From Bradyrhizobium sp. WSM1743 (GTDB taxonomy: Bacteria > Pseudomonadota > Alphaproteobacteria > Rhizobiales > Xanthobacteraceae), in the NCBI RefSeq assembly GCF_000473065.1, contig NZ_AXAZ01000062.1, forward strand, positions 203 through 51,465: a stretch of DNA of 51,263 nt, read 5' to 3'. A program made the translations under genes and the position numbers. Positions 8,206-16,970 of this stretch are shown here, in pieces. The notes under the pieces were generated by a model. That model saw nothing but the letters and a program-made list of their open reading frames with translations. It had not been told where the DNA came from and did not search any database. Every line of letters starts with the position of its first letter. The stretch's first letter is position 1.

Positions 8206-9801
8206 CTATTTGGTTCCTCGCCGGCTGGCGCTGAAATCATCCGCAGCGCTGGCCGGCATCGGGGAGCTTCCTTGCGGTAACGCCATCAGCACGATCACCT
8301 CCCGCGCAAGACCCGGCCGGCCCCATAGCGACGCCCGCACAGTAAACTCGCGCCTGACGAAATGTCCGGCGCGGGAGGACACCCGCCCCATCCATCGGAT
8401 GCAAGACTCCTGATCGCGGAAACAGAGTGCGGCCCAGCCGCGATCGTCCGACGTCTTGCGCGGCAGACCCCACGAAACTTCGTACTCGGAGGGCCCCGCA
8501 TTGTTCGGATGGTCCGGACTGTAAAACGCGGTGGCGAAAGCCAGCGAACCATCACCACTCACGGCACTCAGGGGCTCGCCGATCAGCTCCCGCCACTGGC
8601 GCGTCAATTCGCGGGCTGTCAGCGCATAAAGATTCCGTCCCTCCTCGTAACCATGATTGTTGCGATACAGGGCATGGACTGGGGCTGCGACCAGGACGGC
8701 GGCCAGCGCGACGCCGGCCACGATCACCGTGACGTTGACAGTGTAGAAGCGCTCGATCGGGTAGCGCGCGCCACAGACCACGAGAATGAGGAACAGGAAC
8801 AGCCCCTGCAACGCCCACAAGGACGGCAGATCCGTCCCCATCGCGAGCGACGTCAGCACCGGCAGCACGATCGTGCCTATCGCAACGTAGAACAGGAGCC
8901 GTAGGCCCGGGCTCATCGCAGCAAAGTCGGCCGGAAGCTGCTTCAGCCGCGTGCCGGCGATCAACACCCACAGCACGGCCGAAACGCCCATGGAAGCCAC
9001 CAGCCCCAACAGAAAATTCCTGGCCTCACCGAGCGAGCTCGCAGCACTGCCATTGGCGTGGGCCAGCGCATAGGTGAAGGACGACGCGCCTGTCGTCGCC
9101 AGCCAGTGGACGTGCGGCGACAGCGCCACGAGCCCGGTCCCGACGGAGATCCAGGGCGAGGCGGAGGTGAAATAGGCGCGCCGCGCCGGATGCGCCAGCG
9201 CGGCAATGGCGAAGCTCGCGACGAGGAAGATCGAGTAGTATTTGCCGACCATCGCCAGCGCCGTCGTGCATCCCACCGCAATCGCCCACAGCGAATCGCG
9301 GGTCTCGAATGCGCGCAGGAAGCAATAGGTGGCCAACGGCCAGGTCGCGAGCAGCACGGCATTGGCGTTGAAGCGCTGGGCGTGGAATTGATACGCGGGC
9401 GTCAGCATCAGGAGCAGCAACACCAGGATGCGCTTGTGCCCGGTGACGAACTGTCGCGAGATCAGATCGACGAAGAACAGCGCAAGCCCGGCATTGGCCA
9501 TCGCCATCAATTGCAGCGACCAGTCGCTGGGCGGAAAGACCGAGGTCCACGCCGCCGCAACCCACCCCATCAGCGGTGGATGCTTGGCATAGCCCCAGGC
9601 AAAATGCTGACCGAGCGTCCAGGCCTCGAGCGTATCAGGGTGCAGGCCACCGCCGGCATAGGCGATCGCCAGATAGAGCGTCCAGATCGCAACGAAGCAG
9701 GCGATGAGAAGCGGCACGGCCCAGCCCGCCTCGACGCCATCGAGCCAACGCAGGAAAGGCCGCCGCCAGCGCGCCGGTGCGCGATCGGACCGTTCGGCCA
9801 T
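8206..9801 (-). CDS. GT39-type membrane glycosyltransferase
   Basis: This is a polytopic protein of about 531 residues. After the first membrane segment comes a long periplasmic loop beginning LHPDTLEAW, whose acidic pair matches the catalytic loop of GT39/ArnT-like, polyprenol-dependent glycosyltransferases. It continues with AKHPPLMGWVAAAW, another typical GT39 loop. About ten more hydrophobic helices follow, then a soluble C-terminal domain of about 130 residues. Such enzymes move a sugar from a polyprenyl phosphate carrier to lipid A, lipid or protein on the periplasmic side; the acceptor here is unknown. The ATG at 9801 was chosen; a GTG at 9828 would add nine residues. No linked glycan genes are present. 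Confidence 0.8.
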   Translation of the reverse strand: MAERSDRAPARWRRPFLRWLDGVEAGWAVPLLIACFVAIWTLYLAIAYAGGGLHPDTLEAWTLGQHFAWGYAKHPPLMGWVAAAWTSVFPPSDWSLQLMAMANAGLALFFVDLISRQFVTGHKRILVLLLLMLTPAYQFHAQRFNANAVLLATWPLATYCFLRAFETRDSLWAIAVGCTTALAMVGKYYSIFLVASFAIAALAHPARRAYFTSASPWISVGTGLVALSPHVHWLATTGASSFTYALAHANGSAASSLGEARNFLLGLVASMGVSAVLWVLIAGTRLKQLPADFAAMSPGLRLLFYVAIGTIVLPVLTSLAMGTDLPSLWALQGLFLFLILVVCGARYPIERFYTVNVTVIVAGVALAAVLVAAPVHALYRNNHGYEEGRNLYALTARELTRQWRELIGEPLSAVSGDGSLAFATAFYSPDHPNNAGPSEYEVSWGLPRKTSDDRGWAALCFRDQESCIRWMGRVSSRAGHFVRREFTVRASLWGRPGLAREVIVLMALPQGSSPMPASAADDFSASRRGTK

Positions 9802-9966
9802 CGCCTGGAATGCAAAACCGATCGGCACGGGAATCAGATTGAAAAAAGGAAAGTGATACGTGAGGACGAGACATCTATTTCAAGATTGAAACAAATAGCA
9901 ATGATCGGACATTGGAAGGGTTAAAGACTCCACCAATCTAAGCTGACGCGAAGCTGACAAACGGCA

Positions 9967-9992
9967 CGGCGCCGCTGATGACAGCGGCGCCG
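9967..9992 (-). terminator. Strong hairpin downstream of the peptide-binding protein gene
   Basis: A perfect 11-bp GC-rich inverted repeat (CGGCGCCGCTG, loop ATGA, CAGCGGCGCCG) lies about 40 bases after the stop codon at 10032. There is no strong U tract on either side, so it may stabilise the mRNA end or act as a weak intrinsic terminator. Confidence 0.5.
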
Positions 9993-10031
9993 CCGGATGA
10001 TCGAGGCAATGGCGCGTCTTGCGCCTTCTGC

Positions 10032-11642
10032 TCACTCGGTCTTGTCGATGTTCCAGAAGATGGGCGTCGCCGGACCGTCGAGCACGCCGGTCAGCGATTT
10101 ACGCCAGCCGCTCGGCAAGAGATACTGCCCGAGCGGGATGTAGATCACCTGCTCATAGGCCTCTTTCTGGATGTCGGCTGCGATCTTCTTCTGATCGTCG
10201 AGCGAGGAGGCGCGCACGAACGCGTCCTTGAGCTGCTCGATCTTGGGATCCTCCGCCCAGCCGAACCAGCCGCCCTTCTTGCCCTGGCCGCCGATCGAGA
10301 GATTGGCGATCGGGTTGGAGACGTCGGCGGCGACCCAGTTGGTGAAGAACATGTTCCAGCCGCCCTCCTTCGGCGGCTTCTGGCTGGCGCGGCGGCTCAC
10401 CACGGTCTGCCAATCAGTCGCCTGCAGGTCGACCTTGAAGCCGGCCTCGCGCAGCAGTTGGGCCGCGACGATCGGCTGCGCCTTCAGCGTCGTGACATCG
10501 CCAGGGGCCATGATCACGACCGGAGTGCCGTCATAGCCGGACTCGGCAAGCGCCTTCTTGGCTTCGGCCATGCCGTTGCCCTTGATGAGGGTCTCGGCGC
10601 CAGCCTCGGTCGCCAGCGGCGTGTCACACACGAAGAAGGCACCACAGATCTTCTGATACTTCGCATTGCCGACCAGCGCGTCGAGCACGTCCTTCTGGTT
10701 CAAGGCCAGCAAGGCAGCACGCCGCACTTTCACGTTGTCGAATGGCGGATAAAGGAAGTTCATCCGGCCGAGCGTCTGATAGCCGAACTTGTTCAGGACC
10801 TCGATCGTGAGCTCCTTGTTCGCTTCCAGCACCGGCAGCATGTCGTAGGGAAGATTTTCCATGAAATCGATGTCGCCCGACTGCAGCGCATTCACCGCGG
10901 TCTGCGAGTCCGGCATGGTGATCCACTCGACGCGGTCCACCTTCGCCACCTTGCCGCCGGAGGTCCAGCTCGCCGGCTCCTTGCGCGGCACGTAGTCAGT
11001 GTTCTTGACATAGACCGCCTTCACGCCCGGCTGGAATTCGCCCTGCACGAACTTGAAGGGACCCGAGCCGATCTGCTCCGGGATCTGCTTGTCCGGCGGC
11101 GTCTCCGCGAGGCGCTTCGGCATCATGAAGGCGACACGCGAGGACGGCTTGCCGATCGAGTCGAGCACCAGGCCGTAGGGCTCCTTCAGCTTCAACGTGA
11201 TGGTCTTGGCGTCGGTCGCCTCAAGGCTCGCGGTGAAGTCCATGAGCTTCTGGCCCATGCCGTCGACAGCGGCCCAACGCTTCAGCGATGCGACGCAGTC
11301 CTCCGCCGTCACCGGCGCACCGTCATGCCACTTCAGACCGTCGCGCAGCGTGAATGTGTAGGTGAGCTTGTCGTCGGAGATCTTCCAGTCCGCCATCTGC
11401 GGCTGGATCTTGAAGTTCGAATCGGTGGCCACCAGCGTGTCGTAAACCATGTAGCCATGGTCACGCGTGATGTAGGCCGTGGTGAAGATCGGGTCGATGA
11501 TGCGCAGATCCGAATGCATCACCGCCGTGAGGGTCTTGCCGGCCGCAAGCACTGGCGAAGCCAGCGCGGTCGAAAGCGCGACGACCGACAGCGCAAGTTT
11601 GGAGGCGAACGCGCGAGGCCCCCGGCGCATGAAGTGGAACAT
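10032..11642 (-). CDS. Peptide ABC transporter substrate-binding protein (SBP_bac_5)
   Basis: This 536-residue periplasmic solute-binding protein belongs to the DppA/OppA type. The ATG at 11642 is preceded by AGGAG at 8-base spacing. It begins with a signal peptide (MRRGPRAFASKLALSV then ALASPVLAAG, cleavage near residue 34). An in-frame upstream extension to 11774 lacks signal features and was rejected. Family features include TYTFTLRDGLKWHDGAPVTA, AEDCVASLKRW and the binding-lobe segment FNLTFxY-like NFLYPPFDNVKVRRA. It would deliver peptides, or peptide-like solutes, to the permeases at 14986-16834 and the ATPase at 16971. It is divergent from the M20 peptidase gene. Confidence 0.92.
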   Translation of the reverse strand: MFHFMRRGPRAFASKLALSVVALSTALASPVLAAGKTLTAVMHSDLRIIDPIFTTAYITRDHGYMVYDTLVATDSNFKIQPQMADWKISDDKLTYTFTLRDGLKWHDGAPVTAEDCVASLKRWAAVDGMGQKLMDFTASLEATDAKTITLKLKEPYGLVLDSIGKPSSRVAFMMPKRLAETPPDKQIPEQIGSGPFKFVQGEFQPGVKAVYVKNTDYVPRKEPASWTSGGKVAKVDRVEWITMPDSQTAVNALQSGDIDFMENLPYDMLPVLEANKELTIEVLNKFGYQTLGRMNFLYPPFDNVKVRRAALLALNQKDVLDALVGNAKYQKICGAFFVCDTPLATEAGAETLIKGNGMAEAKKALAESGYDGTPVVIMAPGDVTTLKAQPIVAAQLLREAGFKVDLQATDWQTVVSRRASQKPPKEGGWNMFFTNWVAADVSNPIANLSIGGQGKKGGWFGWAEDPKIEQLKDAFVRASSLDDQKKIAADIQKEAYEQVIYIPLGQYLLPSGWRKSLTGVLDGPATPIFWNIDKTE

Positions 11643-11910
11643 AGAAAGTTCTCCTGACGTGAAACTGTTCAAAGGCAGGTTATTGGTTGAGCATGCGGTT
11701 CGTTCGTTGGGCGAACTAACCTCATGCAATGCCTTTATCTTTTCGAGACTTGCAGACAGTGCCGAGCGCGTCAATCCGGTTTCGTCGCAAGCCCTTGCGG
11801 CACGCGCACGGGCTCCACAAAGATCGATTTGGCTCTACAACACCCTCCGCTTGTCCTGCCCGCGCCGATGCAATGCGCGTTCCATCTTTCGAAGCTTGAG
11901 AGACATTGAG
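11643..11910. promoter_or_regulatory. Divergent promoter region of the peptide-use locus
   Basis: These 268 bases separate the binding protein gene (minus) from the M20 peptidase gene (plus) and must hold both promoters. AGGAG for the minus gene is at about 11651-11655. I could not assign -35/-10 boxes or an operator with confidence. Confidence 0.4.
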
Positions 11911-13041
11911 ATGAATCCTGCCAATCTTCCCTTTGATTCCGAGGCAATGCTCGAGGGCCTGCGCGGCTGGGTCGAATGCGAGAGCCCGACCTGGGACGCA
12001 AGTGCCGTGGACCGCATGCTCGATATCGCAGCGCGGGATATGGCGATCATGGGTGCGACGATCGAGCGCATCGCCGGCCGCCAAGGCCTTGGCGGCGTCA
12101 TCCGCGCGCGCTTTCCCCATCCGAAGCAGGGCGAGCCGGGAATCCTGATCGCCGGACACATGGATACCGTCCACCCGATCGGCACCATCGAGAAGCTGAA
12201 ATGGCGTCGCGAGGGCAACAAATGCTACGGGCCCGGCATCTACGACATGAAGGGCGGCAATTATCTCTCGCTGGAAGCGATCCGTCAGCTGGCGCGCGCC
12301 TCGTTCATGACGCCGCTGCCGATTACCGTGCTGTTCACGCCGGATGAGGAAGTCGGCACGCCCTCCACGCGCGACATCATCGAGGCGGAAGCCGCACGCA
12401 ACAAATACGTGCTGGTGCCGGAGCCCGGCCGCGCCGACAACGGCGTCACCACCGGACGTTACGCCATCGCACGCTTCAATCTCGAGGCGACGGGACGGCC
12501 GAGCCACGCCGGCGCGACGCTGTCGGCGGGACGTTCGGCGATCCGCGAAATGGCGCGGCAGATTCTCGCGATCGATGCGATGACGACGGAGGACTGCACT
12601 TTCTCGGTCGGTGTCGTGCATGGCGGGCAATGGGTCAATTGCGTTGCTACGACCGCGACAGGCGAAGCGCTGTCCATGGCCAAGCGTCAGGCCGATCTCG
12701 ACCGCGGCGTCGAAAAGATGCTGGCGCTCTCGGGCACCAACAACGACGTCACCTTCAAGGTCACGCGCGGCGTGACGCGGCCGGTCTGGGAGCCGGATGC
12801 CGGCACCATGGCGCTGTATGAGAAGGCGCGCGGCATCGCCAAATCTCTCGGCGCGGAATTACCGCATGCAAGCTCCGGCGGCGGCTCCGACGGCAACTTC
12901 ACCGGTGCGATGGGAATCCCAACGCTCGACGGCCTCGGCGTGCGCGGCGGCAATGGTCACACGCTGGAGGAGTTCATCGAGGTCGATAGCCTGATCGAGC
13001 GTGGGCGCTTGATGGCTGGATTGCTGGCGACGCTGGAGTAA
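11911..13041 (+). CDS. M20 family metallopeptidase, carboxypeptidase G2-like
   Basis: This 376-residue zinc exopeptidase starts at ATG 11911 (MNPANLPFDSEAMLEG). Metal-site motifs are visible: AGHMDTVHPIG (His and Asp ligand region), YGPGIYDMKGG (bridging Asp) and FTPDEEVGTPSTRD (catalytic Glu and Glu ligand). GRPSHAGA lies in the dimerisation domain, and the final His ligand region is GVRGGNGHTLEE. The pattern GPGIYDMKGG resembles glutamate carboxypeptidases. It probably removes C-terminal amino acids from imported peptides or cleaves N-acyl amino acids in the cytoplasm. It is divergent from the substrate-binding protein gene and followed by the glycine riboswitch. Longer upstream in-frame starts run into the promoter region and are unlikely. 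Confidence 0.88.
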   Translation: MNPANLPFDSEAMLEGLRGWVECESPTWDASAVDRMLDIAARDMAIMGATIERIAGRQGLGGVIRARFPHPKQGEPGILIAGHMDTVHPIGTIEKLKWRREGNKCYGPGIYDMKGGNYLSLEAIRQLARASFMTPLPITVLFTPDEEVGTPSTRDIIEAEAARNKYVLVPEPGRADNGVTTGRYAIARFNLEATGRPSHAGATLSAGRSAIREMARQILAIDAMTTEDCTFSVGVVHGGQWVNCVATTATGEALSMAKRQADLDRGVEKMLALSGTNNDVTFKVTRGVTRPVWEPDAGTMALYEKARGIAKSLGAELPHASSGGGSDGNFTGAMGIPTLDGLGVRGGNGHTLEEFIEVDSLIERGRLMAGLLATLE

Positions 13042-13051
13042 CAACGCAGCT

Positions 13052-13130
13052 GTCATTCCGGGATGGTCCGAAGGACCAGACCCGGAATCTCGAGGTCCCG
13101 GGTTCGATGCTTCGCATCGCCCGGGACGAC
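13052..13130. repeat. Family A palindromic repeat (diverged copy)
   Basis: The left arm GTCATTCCGGGATGGTCC and centre CCGGAATCTCGAG are the same as in the copy at 31696-31776. The right arm is diverged (CCCGGGACGAC in place of CCCCGGAATGAC). It lies just after the M20 peptidase gene. Confidence 0.75.
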
Positions 13131-13229
13131 CACGATAACTTCGCACTGCACAATGCATCGGCAGTCGCGGTCGAAATTTAGCCTTGTCTAAAAATAAGGC
13201 GTATCGTACTGCTCGGCCGTCCACGCGAT

Positions 13230-13441
13230 GATGCGGGAGAGATCGCGACGAAGGCTTTCAGCTTTCGTTGCGGCGCCGACGGAGCAACCGCCCCGGAAAC
13301 TCTCAGGCAAAAGGACCGTTTCGTCAGGACGATCTGGAGAGAGACTGCACGATTGAAGTCGATCGTGATGTCCACCGAAGGGGATAGTCCGCTGCGAGAT
13401 CCGCAGCGGATCAAGCTCTCAGGTAACCGTGACAGATGGGG
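13230..13441 (+). ncRNA. Tandem glycine riboswitch (two gcvT-type aptamers)
   Basis: Two glycine aptamers lie in series. Aptamer 1 (about 13230-13320) has GCGGGAGAG, then the conserved CGCCGACGGAGCAA and ACTCTCAGGCAAAAGGACCG. Aptamer 2 (about 13329-13441) has CTGGAGAGAG, CACCGAAGGGG and AGCTCTCAGGTAACCGTGAC, closed by GATCTG pairing with CAGATG. The linker between them is short, as in known cooperative tandem glycine riboswitches. The element lies upstream of the FAD amino-acid dehydrogenase gene and presumably links its expression to glycine level. Recognition is by core motifs; a covariance search would confirm it. Confidence 0.92.
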
Positions 13442-13442
13442 C

Positions 13443-13468
13443 GCCGCCTACGGCCTTTGGCCGGCGGT
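13443..13468 (+). promoter_or_regulatory. Hairpin after the glycine riboswitch, possible expression platform
   Basis: Directly after aptamer 2 is an inverted repeat, CCGCC-TAC-GGCC-TTT-GGCC-GGCGG, ending about 37 bases before the start codon. It has no U tract, so it may mask or expose the ribosome binding region (GGGAG at about 13486-13490) rather than terminate transcription. Confidence 0.5.
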
Positions 13469-13504
13469 TAGCCGACTCTAAACACGGGAGCCCCGAACCT
13501 AATC

Positions 13505-14806
13505 ATGACCCATATCGCCATCATTGGCGCCGGCATCACCGGCGTGACGACTGCCTATGCCTTGCTCGAACGCGGCTTTGAGGTGACGGTGCTCGACAAG
13601 CACCGCTACGCCGCGATGGAGACGTCCTTCGCCAACGGCGGACAGCTCTCCGCATCGAACGCCGAAGTCTGGAACAGCACTGCGACGATCCTGAAGGGCC
13701 TGCGCTGGATGGTCCGGCGCGACGCGCCGCTGCTGATGAACCCGCGGCCGAACTGGCACAAATATTCGTGGATGAGCGAGTTCGTTGCCAACATCGGCAA
13801 CTACCGCGCCAACACGATTGAGACCACGCGGCTTGCGATCGAAGCGCGCAGGCATCTGTTCGACATCGCGGTGCGCGAAGGGATCGACTTCGATCTCGAA
13901 CGCCGCGGCATCCTTCACATCTATCGTGACAAGGCCGGCTTTGAATCCGGTCTGCGCGTCAACGCGCTGCTGCAGGAAGGTGGTCTCGATCGCCGCCCGG
14001 TGACACCGGAGGAAATCCGCGCGATCGAGCCGACACTGCGCAAGGACTATTATGGCGGCTTCTACACGCCGTCGGATGCGACCGGTGATATCCACAAGTT
14101 CACCCGCGGGTTGGCGGAGGCCTGCAAGCGGCGCGGCGCGACCTTCATCCACGAAGCCAATATCGATTCGATCGCACGCGCCGGCGGCGGCTTCGTCATC
14201 GGCTGGGCCGATCTCGCCGCGAACGATGCTGACGCGTCTCCGCGCGGCATGCTGAAGGCGGACGGCATCGTGGTCTGCGCCGGCGTTGCGAGCCGTCATT
14301 TCGCCGCCCTGCTCGACGAGCGCGTCAACGTCTATCCGGTGAAGGGCTACTCGATCACCGTGCAGCTCGACACCGCCGAGAGCCGCAACGCCACTCCGAC
14401 CGTGAGCCTGCTCGACGAGGCCGCCAAGATCGTCACCAGCCGGCTTGGAGCCGACCGGTTTCGCGTCGCCGGTACCGCCGAGTTCAACGATTTCAATCGC
14501 GACATCCGCGCCGACCGCGTGCAGCCGCTGATCGACTGGGTACGCAGCAACTTCCCCGCCGTCGAAACGTCGCGCGTCGTGCCCTGGGCCGGGCTGCGCC
14601 CGATGATGCCGAACATGATGCCGGTGGTGCGCGCAGGGCGGATGCCGGGCGTGTTCCTCAACACCGGCCACGGCCATCTCGGCTGGACCCTGTCGGCGGC
14701 GACGGCGCAGATGATTGCCCAGATCATCGACGGCTGGCGCGGGCTCAATGCGCCACCGACAGCACCTTCACTTGGGGTTGAGCGTGAACTGCGACATGCA
14801 TCCTGA
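13505..14806 (+). CDS. FAD-dependent D-amino-acid dehydrogenase (DadA-like)
   Basis: This 433-residue flavoprotein belongs to the DAO family. The N-terminal Rossmann motif is HIAIIGAGITGVTTAY, followed by VTVLDKHR. The DadA landmark METSFANGGQLSASNAEVW comes early, and the C-terminal FAD contact is NTGHGHLGWTLS. Such enzymes oxidise D-amino acids (mainly D-alanine), and relatives also oxidise glycine or sarcosine, passing electrons to the respiratory chain. The tandem glycine riboswitch in its leader suggests that glycine is a substrate, product or signal. It lies between an M20 peptidase and a peptide ABC transporter, so it may oxidise amino acids released from imported peptides. Length is normal. 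Confidence 0.88.
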   Translation: MTHIAIIGAGITGVTTAYALLERGFEVTVLDKHRYAAMETSFANGGQLSASNAEVWNSTATILKGLRWMVRRDAPLLMNPRPNWHKYSWMSEFVANIGNYRANTIETTRLAIEARRHLFDIAVREGIDFDLERRGILHIYRDKAGFESGLRVNALLQEGGLDRRPVTPEEIRAIEPTLRKDYYGGFYTPSDATGDIHKFTRGLAEACKRRGATFIHEANIDSIARAGGGFVIGWADLAANDADASPRGMLKADGIVVCAGVASRHFAALLDERVNVYPVKGYSITVQLDTAESRNATPTVSLLDEAAKIVTSRLGADRFRVAGTAEFNDFNRDIRADRVQPLIDWVRSNFPAVETSRVVPWAGLRPMMPNMMPVVRAGRMPGVFLNTGHGHLGWTLSAATAQMIAQIIDGWRGLNAPPTAPSLGVERELRHAS

Positions 14807-14985
14807 GTTGGTCGACGCCGGGGACATGTCGGCCTCTTGCTACAGCACAGCCCTTGGCACACAATTTGCCCCGAGAAGACGGCGTCTCCGGGCGGCCTTT
14901 TCAGTCCAAGTGACAGGCATGATAGACACGACAGAATCCACGGGCGCCTCGAGGCGTCACAAGTTCCGCAGCCGGAGATAGGTGC

Positions 14986-15927
14986 ATGCTGGGTTATCTT
15001 ATTCGCCGCGTTCTGGCCGCGGTGCCCGTGATGGGCGTCGTCGCGCTGTTCGTGTTCCTGCTGCTGCGACTGACGCCCGGCGATCCCGCCGCGATTCTCG
15101 CCGGCGACAACGCGACGCCGGAACGGCTCGAGCGCATCCGCACCTCGCTTGGCCTGAACGAGCCGCTGATCGTGCAGTTCATCACCTGGGTGAACAAGCT
15201 GCTGCACGGCGACCTCGGAACCTCGCTGATCTCCAACCTGCCGGTGATGAAGATGATCGGCCAGCGCGTCGAGCCGTCGATCTCGATCGCGCTGTGCACC
15301 ATCATCCTCGCCGTCATCGTCGCCGTTCCCTTGGGGGTGATCGCGGCGTGGAAGCACGGTACCTGGATCGACCGTTTCGTGATGGGTCTGTCCGTGCTCG
15401 GCTTCTCGGTGCCGGTGTTCGTGGTCGGCTATGTCCTGATCGAGGTCTTCGCGATCGAGTTGCGCTGGGTGCCGGTGCAGGGCTTCCGCAGCATCTTTAA
15501 CGGCTTCGGGCCGTTCTTCGAGCGCATCATCCTGCCGACCTGCGCATTGTCCTTCATCTACATCGCGTTGATCGCGCGCATGACGCGCGCGGCGATGCTC
15601 GACGTGCTCGGCGAAGATTACGTGAGAACGGCGCGTGCGAAGGGCATCAACGAGGTCGCGGTGATGATGCGCCATGCGCTGCGCAACGCCGCCGTGCCGG
15701 TGATCACCGTGATCGGCACCGGCTTTGCGCTGCTGATCTCCGGCGTCGTCGTCACCGAGAGCGTGTTCAACATTCCCGGCATCGGCCGTCTCACCGTGGA
15801 TGCGGTGCTGGCGCGCGACTACCCGGTGATCCAGGCGATGATCCTGCTGACGTCGCTGATCTATGTCGTCGTCAATCTCCTCATCGACGTCGCCTACACC
15901 CTGCTCGATCCCCGGATCCGGTACTGA
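14986..15927 (+). CDS. Peptide ABC transporter permease, DppB/OppB-type
   Basis: This 313-residue inner-membrane permease has six predicted helices. It opens with MLGYLIRRVLAAVPVMGVV and the segment FLLLRLTPGDPA that marks DppB/OppB proteins. The EAA-loop contact with the ATPase is in GEDYVRTARAKGINEVAV, and the C-terminus ends LLDPRIRY, also typical. It works with the second permease 19 bases downstream, the fused ATPase at 16971 and probably the binding protein at 10032. About 180 bases after the dehydrogenase gene hold no clear gene. Confidence 0.92.
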   Translation: MLGYLIRRVLAAVPVMGVVALFVFLLLRLTPGDPAAILAGDNATPERLERIRTSLGLNEPLIVQFITWVNKLLHGDLGTSLISNLPVMKMIGQRVEPSISIALCTIILAVIVAVPLGVIAAWKHGTWIDRFVMGLSVLGFSVPVFVVGYVLIEVFAIELRWVPVQGFRSIFNGFGPFFERIILPTCALSFIYIALIARMTRAAMLDVLGEDYVRTARAKGINEVAVMMRHALRNAAVPVITVIGTGFALLISGVVVTESVFNIPGIGRLTVDAVLARDYPVIQAMILLTSLIYVVVNLLIDVAYTLLDPRIRY

Positions 15928-15946
15928 GGCAAGGATAAGAACACAC

Positions 15947-16834
15947 ATGTCGGTCGATACCCTTCCCCAGTCGTCCATTCCGATCACGTCGCCGCTGCGG
16001 CCGCGATTCGGATTCCTCACCTCGACGCCGATCATCGCCACCGCGACGGTGCTGCTCGCCCTGATCGTGGTGATCTCGATCGTCGCGCCGCTGATCGCGC
16101 CGCATGATCCGATCCAGCTCGCGCCGTCGCAGCGATTGAAGCCGTCCTCGGCGCAGTTCCTGCTCGGCACCGACGCTTACGGACGCGATCTCTTGTCGCG
16201 CGTGATCTATGGCGGCCGCATCTCGCTTCTGATCGGCATCGGCTCGGCGATCCTGTCGATCGCCATCGGGCTCGCGATCGGCCTCGTCTCCGGCTTCTTC
16301 AAGCTGGTCGATTCCGTCCTGATGCGCGTCATGGACGGCCTGATGGCGATGCCGAGCATCCTGCTCGCGATCGCCGTGGTGTCGCTGTCCGGCGCCAGCC
16401 TCTGGACCGTGCTGATCGCGATCACCATTCCGGAGATCCCGCGCGTGGCGCGCCTGGTCCGCTCGGTCGTGCTGTCGGCGCGCGAGGAGCCTTACGTCGA
16501 AGCCGCGATCTCGGTCGGCTCCAGCTTGCCGAAGATCATGTGGCGGCACCTGATGCCGAACACGATCGCGCCGCTGATCGTCCAGGGCACCTATGTCTGC
16601 GCCTCCGCGATCCTCACCGAGGCGATCCTCTCCTTCCTCGGCGCCGGCATCTCGCCGGAGACGCCGACCTGGGGCAACATCATGGCCGAGGGCCGCCAGT
16701 ACTTCCAGATCAAGCCGTCGCTGATCTTCTGGCCGGGCCTTTTGCTCTCGATCGCCATCCTCAGCATCAACCTGATCGGCGACGCCGCCCGCGACGCACT
16801 CGATCCCCGCATGAAGCAGCGGGAGGGGAAGTGA
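15947..16834 (+). CDS. Peptide ABC transporter permease, DppC/OppC-type
   Basis: This 295-residue permease starts at ATG 15947 (MSVDTLPQSS). The longer open frame upstream overlaps the preceding permease gene and was rejected. It has the DppC landmarks: an N-terminal helix ending IVAPLIAPHDP, then LLGTDAYGRDLLSRVIYGGR, the EAA loop VEAAISVGSS and the C-terminal AARDALDPRMK. It would form the second half of the membrane channel of the transporter. The next gene, the ATPase, is 136 bases on, and that gap is filled by a palindromic repeat. Confidence 0.92.
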   Translation: MSVDTLPQSSIPITSPLRPRFGFLTSTPIIATATVLLALIVVISIVAPLIAPHDPIQLAPSQRLKPSSAQFLLGTDAYGRDLLSRVIYGGRISLLIGIGSAILSIAIGLAIGLVSGFFKLVDSVLMRVMDGLMAMPSILLAIAVVSLSGASLWTVLIAITIPEIPRVARLVRSVVLSAREEPYVEAAISVGSSLPKIMWRHLMPNTIAPLIVQGTYVCASAILTEAILSFLGAGISPETPTWGNIMAEGRQYFQIKPSLIFWPGLLLSIAILSINLIGDAARDALDPRMKQREGK

Positions 16835-16847
16835 GGCTTCTCAGTTT

Positions 16848-16953
16848 CGTCATTCCGGGGCGCGACGAAGTCGCGAACCCGGAATCTGCTTCACCACTTG
16901 TATCGCGGCTCAATGGATTCCGGGTTCGCGCTAACGCGCGCCCCGGAATGACG
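16848..16953. repeat. Family A palindromic repeat (long form) inside the transporter operon
   Basis: Outer arms CGTCATTCCGGGGCGCG and CGCGCCCCGGAATGACG flank an inner pair of inverted segments (CGCGAACCCGGAATC and GGATTCCGGGTTCGCG). The right half is nearly identical to the copy at 32650-32753. It lies between the second permease gene and the ATPase gene. Confidence 0.9.
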
Positions 16954-16970
16954 AGCGAGAGTTTTGCGGC

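Noticed and set aside
13052..13130. Terminator of the M20 peptidase gene
   Set aside because: The stem is part of a dispersed repeat and has no U tract, so it is listed as a repeat; a terminating effect is possible but not shown.
14347..16170. Long minus-strand open frame over the dehydrogenase and permease genes
   Set aside because: It is antisense to three well-supported genes and gives a His/Asp-rich translation typical of shadow frames.
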